NCBI RefSeq assembly: GCF_000716675.1 | Contig: NZ_JNXT01000071.1 | Span: forward strand, 1-37,334 | Source: Streptomyces alboflavus | Lineage (GTDB): Bacteria > Actinomycetota > Actinomycetes > Streptomycetales > Streptomycetaceae | Direction of reading: 5' to 3' | DNA length: 37,334 nucleotides | Shown here: in pieces, positions 33,823-37,334 of the stretch | How positions within the stretch are numbered: the stretch's first letter is position 1 | Layout of the letters: every line of letters starts with the position of its first letter | The notes under the pieces: model-generated | The model's database searches: none | What the model saw: only the letters and a program-made list of their open reading frames with translations | What the model was told of the DNA's origin: nothing | Translations under genes and position numbers: made by a program

Positions 33823-34455
33823 GTGGAGCAGGGGCGCACCGGCAAGGGTGAGGGCGTCGTCGCCAAGGGCGCGGGCGTCAGGGGCCGTCCCCGGAGCGAG
33901 GCGGTGGAGCGCGCCATCATCGAGGGCGTCATCAAGCTCATCGAGGACGGCGTGCCCCTCGCGGAGCTGTCCATCGAGCGCGTCGCCCGCACCGCGGGCG
34001 TGGGCAAGGCCACCATCTACCGCCGCTGGAGCGGCAAGGAGGAGATGTTCGTCGACGTCCTGCGCACCCTGGAGGAGCCCCCCGCCGAACTCCCCGGCAC
34101 CTCCATGCGCGACGACCTCGTCGTCCTCGTCGAACACATCCGCCGCCGCGGCCTCACCATGCGCTCGTCCGCGATCCTGCACAACGTCTTCGCACAGATG
34201 AAAAGCCTGCCGAAACTGTGGGAGGCCTACCACAAGACGGTCATCGACCCGCAGCGCCGCATCTCCTACGAGGTGCTGCGCCGCGGCGTCGAGACCGGTG
34301 AACTCCGCGCCGACGTCGACATCGTGCTCGCCAACGAGCTGTTCGTCGGCCCCATGCTGGTACGCAGCGTGCTGCGCCCCGACGACCCGCTGGACGAGGA
34401 CCTGCCGGTGCGCATCGTCGACCTCGTCCTCGAAGGACTGCGGCCCGCGGAGTGA
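33823..34455 (+). CDS. TetR-family repressor of the exporter (210 aa)
   Basis: A glycine/lysine-rich N-terminus (about 25 residues) precedes a helix-turn-helix (about 27-75) with ARTAGVGKATIYRRWSGK, nearly the same recognition helix as the TetR protein at 5559. The C-terminal half (EAYHKTVIDPQRRISYEVLRRG) is the type found in many exporter regulators with a C-terminal dimer domain. GTG at 33823 has GAGGAG 10-15 bases upstream; the ATG at 33787 would put its GGGAG too near. It should bind 32073-32091. Confidence 0.88.
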   Translation: MEQGRTGKGEGVVAKGAGVRGRPRSEAVERAIIEGVIKLIEDGVPLAELSIERVARTAGVGKATIYRRWSGKEEMFVDVLRTLEEPPAELPGTSMRDDLVVLVEHIRRRGLTMRSSAILHNVFAQMKSLPKLWEAYHKTVIDPQRRISYEVLRRGVETGELRADVDIVLANELFVGPMLVRSVLRPDDPLDEDLPVRIVDLVLEGLRPAE

Positions 34456-34670
34456 ACCCACGGCCGCGCGCGTGTCGTTCGCCACCCTCGCCGCTGCCGT
34501 TCGCCTCTTGCCCACCACCGGCCGCGTGCGCAACGCCCCATGGACGATGTGCGCGTTTCGTCACAGAGGCCGTGCCTCGCCCACACATCCGGAACCTCAC
34601 GAGCCCGCCCGGTCGTCCTCGTGCCCGTACGGCCGTCACCGGACGGCGGAGCAGACACGCGATCATCGCC

Positions 34671-34676
34671 TAGGGT
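34671..34676 (+). promoter_or_regulatory. Candidate -10 box for the EEP-family gene
   Basis: TAGGGT fits the TANNNT pattern, 49 bases before the ATG. No clear -35 is seen. Confidence 0.3.
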
Positions 34677-34725
34677 GCAGGGGCGGGGAGACGGTGTGCA
34701 CGGCAGTCAGTGAGGCGACGAGAGT

Positions 34726-35748
34726 ATGGCGCAGGCGTACAAGGCGGAGACGGACAGCGGCGGCTCGGAGCCCGAGCGCCAGGGTTCGCGACTGCGACGC
34801 CTGGCCGACGGGTGGCGGGGCGACCCCGGCATCTGGCGGCGCGGGCTGATCACGGCGGGGACCGCGGTCCTCATCGGTCTCGTGATGCTCCTTCACGCCC
34901 AGATCCCGAACGGCGTCGGCAACCTCGGCAGCCTCACCGAGACCTTCCTGCCCTGGCTCGGTGTGTTCGTCCCGGTCCTGCTCGTCATCGCCGTCGTCCG
35001 CAAGTCCGCGACGGCCCTGATCGCGCTGGTGCTTCCGGTGGCCGTCTGGTTCAGCGCCTTCGGCGGGCTCATCACCGACAAGTCCGGCAGCGGCGGCGAC
35101 CTCACCGTCGCCACGCACAACGTGAACGCCGACAACCCCGACCCGTCCGGCACCGCCCGCGACGTCGCCGCGTCCGGCGCGGACATCGTCGCCCTGGAGG
35201 AACTCACCGCCTCCGCCGTGCCCACGTACGAGAAGGCCCTCGCGGACACGTACAAGTACCACTCCGTGCAGGGCACCGTCGGCGTGTGGAGCAAGTACCC
35301 GCTCACCGGCACCAAGCCCGTCGACATCAAGCTCGGCTGGACGCGCGCGATGCGCACCACCGTCGACACGCCCAAGGGGCAGGTCGCCGTGTACGTGGCG
35401 CACCTGCCGTCGGTGCGGGTCAAGCTCGACGCCGGCTTCACGGCCGGGCAGCGCGACGACAGCGCCGACGCGCTCGGCGAGGCCATCGGCGACGAGAAGC
35501 TCGGCAGGGTCGTGCTGCTCGGCGACCTGAACGGCACCATGAACGACCGCGCCCTGAACGCCGTCACCTCCCAGCTGCGCTCCACGCAGGGCGCCGCGGG
35601 CGACGGGTTCGGCTTCAGCTGGCCCGCCTCGTTCCCGATGGCCCGCATCGACCAGATCCTGGTCAAGGGCGTCGAGCCGGTGTCCTCCTGGACCCTGCCG
35701 GAGACGGGCAGCGACCACCTGCCGGTCGCCGCGAGCGTCGACCTCTGA
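34726..35748 (+). CDS. Membrane-anchored endonuclease/exonuclease/phosphatase-family protein (340 aa)
   Basis: Three membrane helices (about residues 40-115: LITAGTAVLIGLVMLL, WLGVFVPVLLVIAVV, LIALVLPVAVWFSAF) hold an EEP-fold domain outside the cell. The catalytic set is in place: THNVNADN, VALEELT (metal glutamate), YVAHLPS, LLGDLNGTMND, ARIDQILV and GSDHLPV (histidine near the end). It would cleave a phosphodiester or phosphomonoester, such as nucleic acid or lipid, but the substrate is unknown. The N-terminal 35 residues are hydrophilic and charged. The ATG at 34726 is preceded by GGCGACGAGAG, a weak site. Confidence 0.88.
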   Translation: MAQAYKAETDSGGSEPERQGSRLRRLADGWRGDPGIWRRGLITAGTAVLIGLVMLLHAQIPNGVGNLGSLTETFLPWLGVFVPVLLVIAVVRKSATALIALVLPVAVWFSAFGGLITDKSGSGGDLTVATHNVNADNPDPSGTARDVAASGADIVALEELTASAVPTYEKALADTYKYHSVQGTVGVWSKYPLTGTKPVDIKLGWTRAMRTTVDTPKGQVAVYVAHLPSVRVKLDAGFTAGQRDDSADALGEAIGDEKLGRVVLLGDLNGTMNDRALNAVTSQLRSTQGAAGDGFGFSWPASFPMARIDQILVKGVEPVSSWTLPETGSDHLPVAASVDL

Positions 35749-35856
35749 CGGTCACCCGCGCTTCATCCCGCGGGGCGGTCGGCCTTAACCTCGCGGAATA
35801 CGTGGGCCGGGAGCCTTTGTTCCGACGGTAAACTTACGGATTCGGCTTCGTATCGA

Positions 35857-35900
35857 CCGGTGGTACGGATCCGCCGGTGGTACGGACCCGGAATCCGTAC
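35857..35900. promoter_or_regulatory. Candidate operator for the AraJ-like exporter
   Basis: CCGGTGGTACGGA occurs twice in direct orientation (35857-35869 and 35874-35886), and GTACGGAT (35863-35870) is the complement of ATCCGTAC (35893-35900). The group lies 45-88 bases before the ATG. Confidence 0.45.
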
Positions 35901-35944
35901 GCCCGCCGTCCCGCGCCCCCGTCCCCCTGGAAGGTACGTCCCTC

Positions 35945-37168
35945 ATGCCCCTGGCCCTGCTCGCCCTCGCCGTGGGCGCCTTCGGCATCGGCACCACCGA
36001 GTTCGTGATGATGGGGCTGCTGCCCAACGTCGCGGACGACCTGCACATATCCATCCCCACCGCCGGGCACCTCGTCTCCGCGTACGCCCTCGGGGTCGTC
36101 ATCGGCGCCCCGCTGCTCGCCGCCGTCACCGCGAAGCTGCCCCGGCGGCGCGTGCTCATCGGCCTCATGGCCCTCTTCGTCGTCGGCAACGCGGTGTCCG
36201 CCGCCGCGCCCGACTACCACTGGCTGATGGCGGCCCGCTTCCTCAGCGGGCTTCCGCACGGCGCCTTCTTCGGCGTGGGCGCGGTCGTCGCCACCGGACT
36301 CGTCGGGCCCGAGCGCAAGGCGCGGTCCGTGTCCCTGATGTTCCTCGGGCTCACCGTCGCCAACGTCGTCGGCGTGCCCGTCGCCACCCTCATGGGGCAG
36401 CAGCTCGGGTGGCGCGCCACGTTCCTCGCCGTCAGCGCCATCGGGCTCGCCGCCATCGCCGCCCTCGCGCTGCTCGTGCCCGCCGACCACGGCCACGGCG
36501 AGAACGCCGGGCTCCGCGGGGAGCTGCGCGCCCTCGGCTCGCTGCCCGTCTGGCTCGCCCTCGGTACGACCGTCGCGGGCTTCGGCGCCCTCTTCGCCGC
36601 CTACAGCTACGTCACCCCGATGCTCACCGACTCCGCCGGGTTCGCCGAGGCCAGTGTCACGCTGCTGCTCGCCCTCTTCGGTGTCGGCGCGACCGCGGGG
36701 AACCTGCTCGGCGGGCGGCTCGCCGACCACTCCCTGCGCGGCACCCTCTTCGGCGGGCTCGGGGCGCTTGTGCTCGTCCTGCTCTTCTTCCCCGTCCTCA
36801 TGCGGGCCGAGTGGAGTGCGGCTGTGGGGGTTGCTCTGCTGGGCATGGCCGCGTTCACGACGGGGTCGCCCTTGCAGCTCATGGTCATGGAGAAGGCCGC
36901 CGCCGCGCCGTCCCTCGCGTCCTCCGCCAACCAGGCCGCCTTCAACCTCGCGAATGCCGGTGGCGCTTGGATCGGTGGGCTTGCCCTCGCCGCGGGCTTC
37001 GGGGTCACGTCGCCCGCCGTGGCCGGGGCGGGGCTTGCCGTCTTCGGGATCGGGGTGGCCGCGGTGGCTTACGCCGTCGATCGTGGGCGTGCGGCCGGGC
37101 CGGGGGCCTCTGGGCGGCTGGTGGCCGAGCACGTTCCCTCGGCGCCGGCCGACGCCACCCGTCCCTGA
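35945..37168 (+). CDS. MFS exporter, DHA1 AraJ-like (407 aa)
   Basis: A 12-helix transporter beginning ALAVGAFGIGTTEFVMMG with PNVADDLHISIPTAGHLVSAYALGV, typical of the sugar-efflux/chloramphenicol-resistance group. AKLPRRRVLIGLM stands in for motif A, FLSGLPHGAFFGVGAVVAT is in helix 4-5, and ASSANQAAFNLANAGGAWIGG near helix 11. The start at 35945 follows GGAAGG by ten bases. An operator-like repeat group lies upstream, but the regulator is not evident. Substrate unknown. Confidence 0.92.
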   Translation: MPLALLALAVGAFGIGTTEFVMMGLLPNVADDLHISIPTAGHLVSAYALGVVIGAPLLAAVTAKLPRRRVLIGLMALFVVGNAVSAAAPDYHWLMAARFLSGLPHGAFFGVGAVVATGLVGPERKARSVSLMFLGLTVANVVGVPVATLMGQQLGWRATFLAVSAIGLAAIAALALLVPADHGHGENAGLRGELRALGSLPVWLALGTTVAGFGALFAAYSYVTPMLTDSAGFAEASVTLLLALFGVGATAGNLLGGRLADHSLRGTLFGGLGALVLVLLFFPVLMRAEWSAAVGVALLGMAAFTTGSPLQLMVMEKAAAAPSLASSANQAAFNLANAGGAWIGGLALAAGFGVTSPAVAGAGLAVFGIGVAAVAYAVDRGRAAGPGASGRLVAEHVPSAPADATRP

Positions 37169-37243
37169 CCGGCACCGGGGCCTCCGGCCCGCCGGGCGGG
37201 CCCTCTCCCACCCACCCGCCCCAGCTCGCATCGAGCCGGGCAA

Positions 37244-37334
37244 CAGCCCGGCACCCTCAGCCCCGCGAGGGTCGCCCCCGTTTCGCGCTGCGCGCTCGTC
37301 CTCAATCGCCGGACGGGCTCTCTCCCACCCGCCC
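37244..37334 (-). repeat. Dispersed Streptomyces repeat, copy D (cut by window edge)
   Basis: From CAGCCCGGCACC to CCCACCCGCCC it aligns with 1758-1857 in the same orientation. The core (TTTCGCGCTGCGCGCTCGTC then CTCAATCGCCGGACGGGCT) is nearly the complement of copy C. The rest of 37169-37334 shows no gene. Confidence 0.8.

Overview
The DNA has very high G+C, third codon positions that are almost always G or C, Shine-Dalgarno or leaderless starts, iron boxes of the DtxR/DmdR type and repeat families typical of Streptomyces. The window is best read as a chromosomal segment of a Streptomyces species. I see no rRNA, tRNA, CRISPR array, transposase or phage genes. About 32 protein genes are supported. 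Most are core or semi-core functions rather than a biosynthetic cluster.

Layout. 1-1650: the start of a serine hydrolase gene (cut by the left edge) and a Bcr/CflA drug exporter. 1651-2187: a repeat-filled spacer. 2188-5402: a secreted GH129-like glycosidase, a dimethylargininase-like hydrolase with an unusual leader, and a 59-residue DUF6243-like protein. 5403-9061: a TetR regulator with three operator palindromes, a secreted GDPD phosphodiesterase, a degenerate primase-polymerase-domain protein and a lipoprotein. 9217-17522: a haem acquisition island (hmuTUV, two HtaA-domain surface proteins, haem oxygenase) with two iron boxes; a PhzF-family gene lies inside it. 17769-24422: methionine aminopeptidase, a small protein, an EntS-like exporter flanked by inverted repeats, an SIS-like protein, a cytoplasmic-type sialidase, the F420 reductase npdG, a small membrane protein and a site-2 protease-like peptidase. 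24969-28739: a giant AfsR/SARP-like regulator. 28792-31864: a DrrAB-type exporter and panB. 32116-37168: an EmrB/QacA exporter with its operator and a TetR gene, a membrane-anchored EEP-fold phosphatase/nuclease and an AraJ-like exporter. The window ends in another dispersed repeat.

How the genes work together. The haem island is the clearest system. HtaA domains at the surface would bind haem, HmuT would collect it, HmuUV would import it and the oxygenase would open the ring to release iron. One iron box lies between the divergent hmuT and first htaA genes, and another lies in the oxygenase promoter, so an iron-loaded DmdR/IdeR repressor should shut both off. Separately, two TetR regulators with near-identical recognition helices face operators built from the same half-site with different spacing.

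Most interesting signals: (1) the dimethylargininase start is sealed in a long hairpin, and a 33-codon leader ORF reads through that hairpin and stops at the Shine-Dalgarno; (2) a palindromic repeat lies in frame inside the phzF-like gene and supplies what appears to be the only in-frame TTA (bldA) codon in the window; (3) the Prim-Pol-domain protein seems to have lost its catalytic residues; (4) a 320-base G-rich repeat tract forms the linker of the giant regulator.
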